From positions 124,001 to 188,000 of the forward strand of contig NZ_CP043474.1 in assembly GCF_008329645.1 (NCBI RefSeq): 64,000 nucleotides of DNA. Direction: 5' to 3'. The stretch's first letter is position 1. Every line of letters begins with the position of its first letter. Below, in pieces: positions 1-8,954 of this stretch. Below the pieces are notes generated by a model. The model searched no databases. It saw only the letters and a program-made list of their open reading frames with translations, and was not told the DNA's origin. A program made the translations under genes and the position numbers. Source of the DNA: Mycolicibacterium grossiae. GTDB taxonomy: Bacteria; Actinomycetota; Actinomycetes; Mycobacteriales; Mycobacteriaceae.

Positions 1-1090
1 GCCCCTCCGGCGCGACGCCACCGACGGCCACCGTGGCGCCGCGCGACACCGCGTCGGAGACCAACTCGGTCACCTTGTCGAGCTGCTTCTGGTTGATCAG
101 CGGGCCCAGCGTCGCCGACTCGTCCAGCCCGTCGCCGAGGGTGAACTCGCTCATCCGCTTCACCAGCTTCTCGGTGAACTCCTCGCGGACGGAGTTGGCG
201 ACGTGGAAGCGGTTGGCCGCCGTGCAGGCCTCGCCGCCGTTGCGCATCTTGGCCAGGATCGCGCCGTCGACGGCCGCGTCCACGTCGGCGTCGTCGAACA
301 CGATGAACGGCGCGTTGCCGCCGAGTTCCATCGACGTCCGCAGCAGCTTGTCCGCCGACTGCTTCACCAGCGCCTTGCCGACGCCGGTGGAGCCGGTGAA
401 GGTGAGCTTGCGCAGCCGGCCGTCGTCGATCAGCGCGGCGGTCACGTCGCCGGGGCGGCTCGTCGGGAGCACCGACAGCACGCCCTTGGGCAGGCCGGCC
501 TCGTCCATCAGCTTGGCGAGCAGCAGCATGGTCAGCGGCGTCTCCTGCGCCGGCTTGACGATCATCGTGCAGCCCGCGGCGAACGCCGGACCCATCTTGC
601 GGGTGCCCATCGCCAGCGGGAAGTTCCACGGCGTGATGGCGTAGCACGGTCCGACGGCCTGCTTGGTGACGACGATGCGCCCGGTGCCGGCGGGGCTCGG
701 CGTGTACCGGCCGCCGATCCGCACGGCCTCCTCGGAGAACCAGCGGAAGAACTCGGCGCCGTAGGTCACCTCACCTTTGCTCTCGGCGACCACCTTGCCC
801 ATCTCCAGCGTCATGAGGGCGGCGATGTCGTCGGCGCTGGCGGTGATGGTCTCGAACACCGAGCGCAGGATCTCCCCGCGCTTGCGCGGCGCCGTCCCGG
901 CCCACTCGGCCTGCACCGCGCTCGCCGCGTCCAGCGCGGCCACGGCGTCGTCGGCGCCGGCGTCGGCCACCGTCGTGATGACCTCGTCGGTGGCGGGATT
1001 CAGCACGTCGAACGTCGACGTGCCGGCACGCTCCTCACCGCCGATCCACAGACCGGTCGGAACGGAGCTCAACAGCTTGGCGGTGTCCAT
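1..1090 (-). CDS. gabD: NAD(P)-dependent succinate-semialdehyde dehydrogenase, 3' part outside the window
   Basis: Aldehyde dehydrogenase superfamily; oxidises succinate semialdehyde to succinate (GABA shunt or a bypass of the TCA cycle). Translation on the minus strand from ATG at 1090 begins [20 protein letters not shown] and runs open through the window start, so about 363 N-terminal residues of a usual ~460 are present. The Rossmann segment with [11 protein letters not shown], the general-base segment [16 protein letters not shown] and the catalytic-cysteine segment [10 protein letters not shown] are all visible in the expected order. Substrate assignment rests on overall resemblance to mycobacterial GabD1; other ALDH substrates are possible. 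Divergent from pgi, with 50 bp between the two starts. Confidence 0.85.
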   Translation of the reverse strand, partial: MDTAKLLSSVPTGLWIGGEERAGTSTFDVLNPATDEVITTVADAGADDAVAALDAASAVQAEWAGTAPRKRGEILRSVFETITASADDIAALMTLEMGKVVAESKGEVTYGAEFFRWFSEEAVRIGGRYTPSPAGTGRIVVTKQAVGPCYAITPWNFPLAMGTRKMGPAFAAGCTMIVKPAQETPLTMLLLAKLMDEAGLPKGVLSVLPTSRPGDVTAALIDDGRLRKLTFTGSTGVGKALVKQSADKLLRTSMELGGNAPFIVFDDADVDAAVDGAILAKMRNGGEACTAANRFHVANSVREEFTEKLVKRMSEFTLGDGLDESATLGPLINQKQLDKVTELVSDAVSRGATVAVGGVAPEG

Positions 1091-1140
1091 ACATCCATCA
1101 TTTACACCTTCGTTCAGCCGTGCGCACTAGGGTCGTGGGA

Positions 1141-2796
1141 ATGACCGACATCGTGGATATCTCGTCGACTCCGGCCTGGAACGCACTCGTCCGTCACCAC
1201 GACGAGATCGGCGGTCGGCACCTGCGCGACCTGTTCGACGAGGACCCCGCACGCGGCCGGGAACTGGTGCTCACCGTCGGCGATCTGTACGTCGACTACA
1301 GCAAGCACCGGGTCACCCGCGAGACGCTCGGACTGCTCGTCGATCTGGCGCGCGCCGCCGGGCTGGAGGCCAAGCGCGACGCGATGTTCGCCGGCGAGCA
1401 CATCAACACCTCCGAGGACCGCGCGGTGCTGCACACCGCGCTGCGTCTGCCCCGCGACGCGTCGCTGACGGTCGACGGGCAGGACGTCGTCGCCGACGTG
1501 CACGAGGTGCTGGACCGGATGGGCGATTTCACCGATCGCCTGCGCAGCGGCGAGTGGACCGGCGCGACCGGCGAACGCATCCGGACGGTCGTCAACATCG
1601 GCATCGGCGGCTCGGACCTCGGGCCGGTCATGGTCTACCAGGCGCTGCGGCACTACGCCGACGCCGGTGTCTCGGCGCGCTTCGTCTCCAACGTCGACCC
1701 GGCCGACCTCGTCGCCAAGCTCGACGGACTCGACCCCGCGACCACGCTGTTCATCGTCGCCTCGAAGACGTTCTCCACCCTGGAGACCCTGACCAACGCG
1801 ACGGCGGCGCGACGCTGGCTGACCGACGCCCTCGGCGACGCCGCGGTGGCCAAACACTTCGTCGCAGTATCGACGAACCAGCGGCTCGTCGACGAGTTCG
1901 GCATCGACACCGCCAACATGTTCGGCTTCTGGGACTGGGTCGGCGGCCGCTACTCCGTCGACAGCGCCATCGGTCTGAGCGTCATGGCGGTGATCGGCAA
2001 GGAGCGCTTCGCCGAGTTCCTGGCCGGCTTCCACCTGATCGACGAGCACTTCCGCACGACGCCGCTGGAGGCGAATGCGCCTGTGCTGCTTGGCCTCATC
2101 GGCCTCTGGTACAACGAGTTCTTCGGCGCGCAGTCCCGCGCGGTGCTGCCGTATTCGAATGACCTGGCCCGCTTCGCGGCGTACCTGCAGCAGCTGACCA
2201 TGGAGTCCAACGGCAAGTCGGTGCGCGCCGACGGTTCGCCGGCGACCACCGAGACCGGCGAGATCTACTGGGGCGAGCCAGGAACCAACGGACAGCACGC
2301 CTTCTATCAGCTGCTACACCAGGGCACCCGGCTCATCCCGGCCGACTTCCTCGGGTTCTCCGAGCCCACCGACGACCTGCCGACCGCCGACGGCACCGGC
2401 AGCATGCACGACCTGCTCATGAGCAACTTCTTCGCGCAGACCCAGGTGCTGGCATTCGGCAAGACGGCCGAAGAGATCGCCGAGGAAGGCACTCCCGCCG
2501 AGGTCGTGCCGCACAAGGTGATGCCCGGAAACCGGCCCAGCACATCGATTCTCGCAACGAAGCTGACTCCGTCGGTCGTCGGGCAGCTCATCGCGCTCTA
2601 CGAGCACCAGGTGTTCACCGAGGGCGTGGTGTGGGGTATCGATTCGTTCGACCAGTGGGGCGTGGAACTGGGCAAGACCCAGGCGAAGGCGCTGCTGCCG
2701 GTGCTCACCGGCGACGACTCGCCCGCCGAGCAGACCGACAGCTCGACCGACGCGCTCGTCCGCCGCTACCGCACCGAGCGCGGCCGCCAAGCCTGA
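1141..2796 (+). CDS. pgi: Glucose-6-phosphate isomerase
   Basis: Interconverts glucose-6-phosphate and fructose-6-phosphate in the cytoplasm (glycolysis, gluconeogenesis). The 551-residue product matches the usual length. Phosphate-binding [12 protein letters not shown], the first family signature around [16 protein letters not shown], catalytic Glu in LTMESNGKS, catalytic His in [15 protein letters not shown] and the C-terminal signature [15 protein letters not shown] are all present. ATG at 1141 is preferred over the in-frame GTG at 1120 because it directly precedes the conserved N-terminus. In M. tuberculosis pgi (Rv0946c) also neighbours an SDR and an Fpg-like gene, as here. Confidence 0.97.
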   Translation: MTDIVDISSTPAWNALVRHHDEIGGRHLRDLFDEDPARGRELVLTVGDLYVDYSKHRVTRETLGLLVDLARAAGLEAKRDAMFAGEHINTSEDRAVLHTALRLPRDASLTVDGQDVVADVHEVLDRMGDFTDRLRSGEWTGATGERIRTVVNIGIGGSDLGPVMVYQALRHYADAGVSARFVSNVDPADLVAKLDGLDPATTLFIVASKTFSTLETLTNATAARRWLTDALGDAAVAKHFVAVSTNQRLVDEFGIDTANMFGFWDWVGGRYSVDSAIGLSVMAVIGKERFAEFLAGFHLIDEHFRTTPLEANAPVLLGLIGLWYNEFFGAQSRAVLPYSNDLARFAAYLQQLTMESNGKSVRADGSPATTETGEIYWGEPGTNGQHAFYQLLHQGTRLIPADFLGFSEPTDDLPTADGTGSMHDLLMSNFFAQTQVLAFGKTAEEIAEEGTPAEVVPHKVMPGNRPSTSILATKLTPSVVGQLIALYEHQVFTEGVVWGIDSFDQWGVELGKTQAKALLPVLTGDDSPAEQTDSSTDALVRRYRTERGRQA

Positions 2797-2857
2797 GCGA
2801 TTCACGAGCGCTTTCGTTCGCTCACCGAACGTGAGCGCTCACAAATCACGGGGAAAG

Positions 2858-3607
2858 TCAGGCGAAGCGATCCATGAAGCGGTTGGGCAGCAGCTTGATG
2901 ACCTCGACCAGCGGCCACCACGGCCAGCCCGGGACGACGGCGCGGCCCTTCTCCTTCTCGATGGCGTCGACCATGGCCCGCACGCCGGTCTCGTTGTCGA
3001 CCATGAGCAACGTCTGCCCGGCCTTGGCGGTCATCTCCGACTCGATGTAGCCGGGCTCGAGCGTCGTGATCTTGATCGGTCCGGTGCGGTATTCGGCACG
3101 CAGCGACTCACCGAGCGACGTGACGCCGGCCTTGCTGGCGGCGTAGGCGGCCTTGACGCCGGGGACGCCGCGGTTGCCGAGCACCGACGACACCAGCACC
3201 AGGTGGCCGCGCCCGGCGGCCTTGAACATCGCCAGGGCGGTCTCGATCTGCACCAGTGCCGCCACCAGGTTCGTCTCGATCGTGGCCTTGTTGGCCCACG
3301 GCTTGCCGCCGCCGAGCGGGTAGCCCTTGCCGATGCCGGCGTTGACGATGACGCAGTCGACGCCGCCGATCGCCTCGGACAGTTCCTCGAACACCTTCGG
3401 CACCTGCTCGTGGTCGTTGACGTCGAGCGACGCCACCGCCACGGTGATGTTCGGATGCCTCGCCAGCAGCTCGGCCTTCAGCTCCTCCAGATTCTCGGTG
3501 CGCCGTGCGCACAGCGCCAGGTCGCGGCCCTTGGCGGCGAACTGGCGGGCCATGCCGGCACCGAGGCCCGAGCTGGCGCCGGTGATGAGGATCTTCTGCC
3601 GAGTCAT
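2858..3607 (-). CDS. SDR family oxidoreductase (Rv0945-like)
   Basis: Classical short-chain dehydrogenase/reductase of 249 residues; NAD(P)-dependent with unknown substrate. The N-terminus carries the TGASSGLG cofactor loop, followed by NAGIG and the catalytic Ser (VLVSSVLG) and Tyr-Lys pair (YAASK). The start is set at ATG 3607 because the dinucleotide-binding strand begins four residues later; an in-frame upstream start at 3640 would only add a low-complexity tail. Convergent with pgi. The C-terminal hydrophobic stretch (WPWWPLVEVIKLLP) could associate with the membrane, as in other mycobacterial members of this group. Confidence 0.88.
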   Translation of the reverse strand: MTRQKILITGASSGLGAGMARQFAAKGRDLALCARRTENLEELKAELLARHPNITVAVASLDVNDHEQVPKVFEELSEAIGGVDCVIVNAGIGKGYPLGGGKPWANKATIETNLVAALVQIETALAMFKAAGRGHLVLVSSVLGNRGVPGVKAAYAASKAGVTSLGESLRAEYRTGPIKITTLEPGYIESEMTAKAGQTLLMVDNETGVRAMVDAIEKEKGRAVVPGWPWWPLVEVIKLLPNRFMDRFA

Positions 3608-3678
3608 GCGAGCAGGATAACCGGACTCGACAGCCGTCAAGTCGCCGGTCGAGGCGACCCGTGGGCGATGATGGGGCC

Positions 3679-4227
3679 GTGAGGCTCACCGTCGTCCTTC
3701 TCGCCGTCCTGTCTCTCGCTCTACCGCCCGTCGCGCACGCCGACGACCGTCCGCCGCTGTACGCCCTCGTCGACGCGGCCGCGCAGCGGCTCGGCACGGC
3801 CGACGGCGTCGCCGCGTTCAAGTGGCTCACCGGCGGATCGATCGAGGACGCGCCGCGGGTGCGGCAGGTGCTCGACGGCGTCGGCGACGACGCGCGCCGG
3901 CGCGGGCTGGACGAGGACTACGCCCGCACGGCCTTCGCCGACCAGATCCACGCCACCGAGGGCGTCGAGTACATCCGCTTCGGGCAGTGGAAGTTCGACC
4001 CCGCCTCGGCCCCGACCACCGCGCCCGACCTGGCGGCGTCGCGCGCCGCGATCGACGGGTTCAACCGCACGATGGTGGCCGAGATGGCCCGGCAGTGGCC
4101 GCTGCTCGCCGGGCCCGGATGCCGGCCGGCGCTCGACGAGGCCCGTGCGGCAGTCACCCGCGACCGCGGGCTCGACCCGCTGTACGTCGACGCGCTCGGC
4201 GCCGCGACGCGGTCCTACTGCCGCTGA
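3679..4227 (+). CDS. Secreted chorismate mutase (AroQ-gamma type)
   Basis: Converts chorismate to prephenate. The 182-residue product has an N-terminal signal peptide (hydrophobic core LTVVLLAVLSLALPP, probable cleavage after AHA) and an all-helical mature part typical of the periplasmic/secreted class represented by M. tuberculosis Rv1885c. Conserved polar positions fall in AAQRLGTADGVAAFKW and RVRQVLDGV. The two cysteines near the C-terminus (GPGC and SYCR) could form the disulphide seen in that family. GTG at 3679 is chosen because the signal peptide starts there; GTG at 3661 would add six residues. The stop lies 4 bp from the convergent glycosylase gene. Confidence 0.85.
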   Translation: MRLTVVLLAVLSLALPPVAHADDRPPLYALVDAAAQRLGTADGVAAFKWLTGGSIEDAPRVRQVLDGVGDDARRRGLDEDYARTAFADQIHATEGVEYIRFGQWKFDPASAPTTAPDLAASRAAIDGFNRTMVAEMARQWPLLAGPGCRPALDEARAAVTRDRGLDPLYVDALGAATRSYCR

Positions 4228-4231
4228 TCGG

Positions 4232-5095
4232 TCACTTGAGCAGCTTCGACATCCGCCGGTCGGCGAGCACCTTGCCGCTGGTCTGACAGGTCGCGCAGTA
4301 CTGGAAGGACTTGTCCGCGAAGGACACCTCGCGCACGGTGTCACCACACACCGGGCAGGGCAGTCCGGTACGGGCGTGCACGCGCATGCCAGACCGCTTC
4401 TCCCCCTTGAGCGTGGCGGCCTGCTGGCCGACCGAGCGGGTCACCGCGTCGGTGAGGACGGTGATCATCGCGTCGTGCAACGCGTTGAGTTGCCCCTCGG
4501 TCAGCTTGCCCGCGGTCGCGAACGGCGACAGCCGTGCGACGTGCAGGATCTCGTCGCTGTAGGCGTTGCCGATGCCGGCGATCACCTTCTGGTCGGTGAT
4601 GACGCTCTTGATGCGGCCGGTGTTGCCCTTGAGCGCGGCGGCCAGCCCCTCGAGGTCGAGCGTCAGCGCATCCGGCCCGAGGACGGCGATGCCGGGCACC
4701 TTGGCGGGGTCGTCGACGAGCCAGACCGCCAGCCGCTTCTGCGTGCCGGCCTCGGTGAGGTCGAATCCCGCTCCCTCGCCCGGGGTTCCGAGGTGCACGC
4801 GCAACGCGATGGGGCCCTTGCCGGGCTTGAGCGGGGCCGCCGACAGCTTGTCCGACCAGCGCAGCCAGCCGGCGCGGGACAGATGCGTGATGAGGTGCAG
4901 ATCGCCGACCTGCAGGCCGAGGTACTTGGCCCAGCGGTTCGCGCCGGTCACCTCGCGCCCGTGCAGCGCGGTGGTGGGCGGATCGAACGTCTTGAGCACC
5001 GACAGCGCCGCGACGTCGACGCGGCCGACGGTCAGACCGACGGCGTGGCGGCGCAGGTGATCGGCCAGCGCCTCGACTTCGGGCAGTTCGGGCAT
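4232..5095 (-). CDS. Fpg/Nei family DNA glycosylase (Rv0944-like)
   Basis: Base-excision-repair type glycosylase/AP lyase of 287 residues. It starts MPELPEVEAL, giving the Pro catalytic nucleophile and Glu3 after Met removal, contains the helix-two-turn-helix region (GIGNAYSDEILHVA), and ends with a zinc finger made of CPVCGD and YCATCQTSGK. The central part has diverged from canonical MutM, so whether it excises 8-oxoguanine, oxidised pyrimidines or something else cannot be told from sequence. Shares its neighbourhood with pgi and an SDR, as in M. tuberculosis. Confidence 0.9.
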   Translation of the reverse strand: MPELPEVEALADHLRRHAVGLTVGRVDVAALSVLKTFDPPTTALHGREVTGANRWAKYLGLQVGDLHLITHLSRAGWLRWSDKLSAAPLKPGKGPIALRVHLGTPGEGAGFDLTEAGTQKRLAVWLVDDPAKVPGIAVLGPDALTLDLEGLAAALKGNTGRIKSVITDQKVIAGIGNAYSDEILHVARLSPFATAGKLTEGQLNALHDAMITVLTDAVTRSVGQQAATLKGEKRSGMRVHARTGLPCPVCGDTVREVSFADKSFQYCATCQTSGKVLADRRMSKLLK

Positions 5096-5119
5096 GTCAT
5101 CCAGTGTGCCGCATGACCG

Positions 5120-5503
5120 TCACACCCCGGGGGTGATGAGCGACAGCGCCCAGCCGACGATCGAGAGCACGATCGCAGCCCAGATCGCGGTCCACCAGAA
5201 GTCGTCGATGTAGAGGCCCCAGTGCGTGGTGTTCTCGGTGATGCGCGAGGTGATCCACAGCATCAGCGCGTTCACGACGACGTGGAACAGCCCGAGGGTG
5301 ACGACGTAGAGCGGAATCGAGAGCAGCTGCACGATCGGCTTCACGACGGCGTTCACCACACCGAAGATCACGGCGACGACGAACACGATGCCGGCCCGCT
5401 GCAGCGCGTCCTCACCACCGACGAACGAGATGCCGTCGACCAGCCGCGTGACGATCCACAGCGCGACGCCGGTGACGGCCGCGCGCAGCAAGAACCGACT
5501 CAT
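5120..5503 (-). CDS. Phage-holin-like family (four-helix) membrane protein
   Basis: 127 residues with about four hydrophobic segments (around residues 5-25, 33-60, 62-85 and 103-124). The composition and the turn VVNAVVKPIVQLLSIPLYVVT resemble the small membrane family often annotated as phage holin family protein or mycobacterial phage-like membrane protein. There is no phage context; it is an ordinary chromosomal gene here. Function unknown. It lies 15 bp downstream of the YihY gene on the same strand and is probably cotranscribed with it. Confidence 0.75.
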   Translation of the reverse strand: MSRFLLRAAVTGVALWIVTRLVDGISFVGGEDALQRAGIVFVVAVIFGVVNAVVKPIVQLLSIPLYVVTLGLFHVVVNALMLWITSRITENTTHWGLYIDDFWWTAIWAAIVLSIVGWALSLITPGV

Positions 5504-5518
5504 GCCGCGATCCTAGGG

Positions 5519-6643
5519 TCAGGCGTCGCGTCCGCGGGTGTGGCGCAGCCGCCGGCCGCGGGCCACGTCCTTCTCGATCGCCTTCTCGGTCTTCTCGATG
5601 ACGCGGGTGTCGCGTGGCGGGAGCTGCAGCTCGCGCTCGGCGGGCAGCCCGGCCTGCAGTTGCCTGCCGCGTTCCAGCTCGGCGTCGAGTTCGGCGCCGA
5701 ACAGCAACGCCAGGTTGGTGATCCACAACCACAGCAGGAACACGATGACGCCGCCCAACGCGCCGTAGGTCTTGTTGTAGCTGCTGAAGTTCGAGACGTA
5801 GACGGCGAAGGCCACCGACGCCAGGACCCACGTCAGGATCGCCAGGAACGCACCGATGCTGATCCAGCGGAACTTCGGCTGCTCGACGTTGGGGCTGGCG
5901 TAGTACAGGATCGCGACGGCGACGATGACGGCGAGCAGGATCAGCGGCCAGCGCACGATGTTCCAGGTGGTGAGCGCCGCGTCGCTGAGGCCGATGGTGT
6001 CCCCGACCGCGCGGGCGACGGGTCCGCTGACGGCCAGGACGACGGCGACCAGGGCCGCCATCACCAGCCCGCCGAGGGTCAGCAGCAGCTGCAGCGGGCG
6101 CAGCTTCCACACCGGCCGGCCCTCGTCGATCTCGTAGATCCGGTTCATCGCCCGGCCGAAGGCCCCGATGTACCCCGAGGCCGACCACAGCGCGCTGCCG
6201 AGGCCGATGACGAGCGCCAGGCCGGCCGACGGGGTGGCGACGAGCTGCTCAATGGTGGGCCGCAGCGTGTCCACCACGGAACTGGGCACGACGTCGTCGG
6301 CCACGTCGAGCACCGCGTCGGTGGTGCGCTTGCCCTGGCCGAACACACCGAGCAGCGACACCAGCGCGAGCAGCGCCGGGAACAGCGAGAGCACGGCGTA
6401 ATAGGTCAGCGCCGCAGCCAGATCCGTGCACTGGTCGTGACTGAATTCCCGGGCCGTCTTGCGCAGCACGTAGAGCAGCGACGGCTTGGTCAGGTCGTCG
6501 GGCGAGTCGGGCTTGCGCGGGTCGTCGGGATCGGGTGCCTGCTCGCGCTCGGGCTCGTCCGCACGCCGGTCGGCCGCACGCGTGGACACGTCCCAGCGCC
6601 AGTCTTCGCGTCGGTCGTTCTCGGAATCGGTTCGGCCGGCCAT
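5519..6643 (-). CDS. YihY/BrkB family integral membrane protein
   Basis: 374 residues. An acidic/basic cytoplasmic N-terminus (about 85 residues) is followed by six or so membrane helices with the family pattern DLAAALTYYAVLSLFPALLAL, SGYIGAFGRAMNRIYEI and ALGGVIVFLLWLWITNLALL, then a charged C-terminal tail. The family was once called ribonuclease BN, which is not supported for these proteins; transport or cell-envelope roles have been proposed. The start at ATG 6643 gives the expected hydrophilic leader. Cotranscription with the small membrane protein downstream is likely. Confidence 0.88.
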   Translation of the reverse strand: MAGRTDSENDRREDWRWDVSTRAADRRADEPEREQAPDPDDPRKPDSPDDLTKPSLLYVLRKTAREFSHDQCTDLAAALTYYAVLSLFPALLALVSLLGVFGQGKRTTDAVLDVADDVVPSSVVDTLRPTIEQLVATPSAGLALVIGLGSALWSASGYIGAFGRAMNRIYEIDEGRPVWKLRPLQLLLTLGGLVMAALVAVVLAVSGPVARAVGDTIGLSDAALTTWNIVRWPLILLAVIVAVAILYYASPNVEQPKFRWISIGAFLAILTWVLASVAFAVYVSNFSSYNKTYGALGGVIVFLLWLWITNLALLFGAELDAELERGRQLQAGLPAERELQLPPRDTRVIEKTEKAIEKDVARGRRLRHTRGRDA

Positions 6644-6717
6644 GCGTCGGCGTTACCCCGCTCGGCCCCCGCGAAACCCGGCCGGGGCGTTACCGAAAGT
6701 ATCCGGTACCCGGGGTA

Positions 6718-6747
6718 TTGACATGAGTTCGCCGCGCTCCCTACCGT
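6718..6747 (+). promoter_or_regulatory. SigA-type promoter for the diiron oxygenase gene
   Basis: TTGACA at 6718-6723 and TACCGT at 6742-6747 with an 18-bp spacer fit the mycobacterial housekeeping pattern TTGACA-N17/18-TAnnnT. The GGTACC palindrome immediately upstream (in CCGGTACCCGG) could be a regulator site. A transcript starting near 6754 would include the Shine-Dalgarno-like GAAGGGA before ATG 6775. Confidence 0.5.
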
Positions 6748-6774
6748 GATGCTCACTACGAAGGGACGTCGACG

Positions 6775-8013
6775 ATGACTGCCTCCACTCACCCCCGCAC
6801 CGCCGCCCCCACGCGCGGGGAGTTCTCCGCCCGCCTGCTCAAGGGCTCGGTGAAGAAGTCCTACGCTCCCGTGGTCGACATCGACTGGGACGCAACGCTG
6901 GACCCGGACAAGTTCTTCCTGCCGCCCCGGGTGGTCTCGCTCTACGGCACGCCGCTGTGGGACGCGATGTCGCGCGCCGAGCGCATCGAGCTGTCGCGCC
7001 AGGAGCTGGTCAACACGCTCTCGGCCGGCATCTGGTTCGAGAACATCCTCAACCAGGCGCTGCTGCGCGACCTGATGCACGCCGATCCCACCGCCAACGC
7101 GACCCACTACGCGCTCACCGAGATGGGTGACGAGACGCGGCACATGGTGATGTTCGGCAAGGCCATCGAGCGCCTCGGCGCGAAACCGATTGCGCCACGG
7201 CGGTATCAGCGCATCATCATCAACGGCCTCCCGCTGATCTTCAAGGGTTCACTGCTCTGGGTCGCCGCCCTGGTGGGCGAGGAGATCTTCGACTCGCTGC
7301 AACGGCAGATGATGGACGACCCCGAGCTGCAGCCCATGGTGCAGCGCCTCATGCGCATCCACGTCACCGAAGAGGCCCGGCACATCTCGTTCGCCCGTGA
7401 CGGCGTCCGCAGGCACGTCGGCGCGATGCCCCGGCTGAACCGGTGGTGGGTCGCGAACCTCAACGGCGTCGGCGGACCCTTCTTCCAGTTCCTCTTCACC
7501 AACCCGGTGCAGTACCGCCGAGTGGGCCTACCGGCCCGGGCGGCCCGCCGGATGGCGCGCAGCAGTCCCCACCGGCACCGCGTGCAGGAGCAGGGCTTCG
7601 CCCCGCTGGCGGCATTCCTCGAGGAGGTCGGGCTCATGGGTCCGATCGCACGCCGACTCTGGCGGCGCGCGCACTTCCTTCCGGGTTCGGCCACCACCCC
7701 CGAGGCCCCCCAGGCCACCCCGGCCGCCGATGACGCCGACGCGAATCACGAGGTCTACGACGGCCCCGCCACGCTGCGGGTCGGCGACGCCGACCACGCG
7801 GTGCACGCCCGGCTGACCGGGCACCTCGACCCCGTCGACGGCCGATACCACTGGCGCGGAACGGTTTCCGGCGACCTTCCCGCCGACGTGCTGCGCCGCC
7901 CGGAGGTGCTGTTGACGGCGGTGGGCCGCACCGCCGCGGCCCGGGTCGCCGAGCGCACCCCGCAGGGCGGGTGGTCGGTCACCGGGATGGGCACCCCGCC
8001 GTTCCCGATCTGA
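6775..8013 (+). CDS. AurF-like diiron oxygenase with C-terminal DUF4873 domain
   Basis: 412 residues. Residues ~50-300 form a ferritin-like diiron oxygenase: Glu in IWFENILNQ, the metal motif EMGDETRHMV, EEIFDSLQRQ and a second ExxRH in TEEARHISFARDG. Homologues include AurF (arylamine N-oxygenase), but mycobacterial members have unknown substrates. After a Pro/Ala/Asp-rich linker (~300-325) comes a small beta domain, HEVYDGPATLRVGD through YHWRGTVSGDLP, matching DUF4873, which usually accompanies mycobacterial flavin monooxygenases. The LLM oxidoreductase downstream has its own operator, so the two need not be coregulated. Confidence 0.87.
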   Translation: MTASTHPRTAAPTRGEFSARLLKGSVKKSYAPVVDIDWDATLDPDKFFLPPRVVSLYGTPLWDAMSRAERIELSRQELVNTLSAGIWFENILNQALLRDLMHADPTANATHYALTEMGDETRHMVMFGKAIERLGAKPIAPRRYQRIIINGLPLIFKGSLLWVAALVGEEIFDSLQRQMMDDPELQPMVQRLMRIHVTEEARHISFARDGVRRHVGAMPRLNRWWVANLNGVGGPFFQFLFTNPVQYRRVGLPARAARRMARSSPHRHRVQEQGFAPLAAFLEEVGLMGPIARRLWRRAHFLPGSATTPEAPQATPAADDADANHEVYDGPATLRVGDADHAVHARLTGHLDPVDGRYHWRGTVSGDLPADVLRRPEVLLTAVGRTAAARVAERTPQGGWSVTGMGTPPFPI

Positions 8014-8047
8014 CCCTCGACGGAAACGCACCGTTTCACGCCACCGA

Positions 8048-8065
8048 ACTAGAACGTGTTCTAGT
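8048..8065. promoter_or_regulatory. KstR-type operator upstream of an LLM oxidoreductase
   Basis: The inverted repeat ACTAGAAC-GT-GTTCTAGT (8-bp arms, 2-bp spacer) contains the core TAGAACGTGTTCTA, which fits the published KstR pattern TnnAACnnGTTnnA. KstR is the TetR repressor of mycobacterial sterol catabolism. The box ends 10 bp before ATG 8076, so bound repressor would block transcription start or elongation. Confidence 0.75.
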
Positions 8066-8075
8066 ATCGGCGTTC

Positions 8076-8954
8076 ATGCGGTTCACCTATGCGGAGGCCA
8101 TGACCGACCCGAAGTACTACATCCCGTTGGCGAAGGCTGCCGACGAGGCCGGCTACCACGCGATGACCATCCCGGACAGCATCGCCTACCCCTTCGAGTC
8201 GGACTCGACGTATCCCTACACCGAGGACGGCAACCGGGAGTTCCTCGACGGCAAGGCGTTCATCGAGTCCTTTGCGCTGATCGGCGCGCTCTCGGCGGTG
8301 ACCACCCGGCTGCACTTCAACATCTTCGTGCTCAAGCTGCCGATCCGGCCTCCGGCGCTGGTGGCCAAGCAGGCGGGCTCCCTGGCAGCGCTGTTCGACA
8401 ACCGGCTGGGCCTCGGCGTCGGCACCAGCCCGTGGCCGGAGGACTACGACGTCATGGGCGTTCCGTTCGCCCGGCGGGGCAAGCGCATGGACGAGTGCAT
8501 CGACGTCATCCGCGGACTCACCACCGGCGAGTACTTCGAGTACCACGGCGAGTTCTACGACATCCCGAAGACCAAGATGACCCCGGCCCCCACGAAGCCG
8601 GTGCCCATCCTGGTCGGCGGTCACGCCGACGCGGCCCTGCGCCGCGCGGCCCGCAACGACGGCTGGATGCACGGCGGCGGTGACCCCGAGGAACTCGACC
8701 CGCTGCTGGCCAAGCTGGCGAAGTTCCGCGAGGAAGAGGAGCGCATCGGCGCAGCCGACGAGTTCGAGATCCACGTCATCTCGATCGACGGCTTCACCCT
8801 CGACGGCATCAAGCGCCTCGAGGACAAGGGCGTCACCGACGTCATCGTCGGCTTCCGCATCCCCTACATCATGGGCCCGGACACCGAGCCGCTCGACGAC
8901 AAGATCCGCAACCTGGAGTGGTTCGCGGAGAACGTCATCGCGAAGGCCGGGTAG
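8076..8954 (+). CDS. LLM class F420-dependent oxidoreductase, predicted KstR regulon
   Basis: 292 residues of the luciferase-like monooxygenase fold; such mycobacterial proteins generally use deazaflavin F420. Visible family segments are IPDSIAYPFESDSTYPY, FNIFVLKLPIRPPALVAKQ, LGLGVGTSPWPEDY (cofactor-binding loop) and the C-terminal VTDVIVGFRIPY. The in-frame GTG further upstream would overlap the previous gene and the operator, so ATG 8076 is used. The KstR box suggests a role in steroid or cholesterol breakdown; substrate unknown. M. tuberculosis Rv0940c near ligD is a plausible counterpart (from memory). The 3' end overlaps the convergent ROK gene by 20 bp. Confidence 0.88.
   Translation: MRFTYAEAMTDPKYYIPLAKAADEAGYHAMTIPDSIAYPFESDSTYPYTEDGNREFLDGKAFIESFALIGALSAVTTRLHFNIFVLKLPIRPPALVAKQAGSLAALFDNRLGLGVGTSPWPEDYDVMGVPFARRGKRMDECIDVIRGLTTGEYFEYHGEFYDIPKTKMTPAPTKPVPILVGGHADAALRRAARNDGWMHGGGDPEELDPLLAKLAKFREEEERIGAADEFEIHVISIDGFTLDGIKRLEDKGVTDVIVGFRIPYIMGPDTEPLDDKIRNLEWFAENVIAKAG

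Noticed and set aside
5120..5503. Holin-like protein taken as a prophage marker
   Set aside because: No other phage genes nearby; this small membrane family is chromosomal in many actinobacteria.
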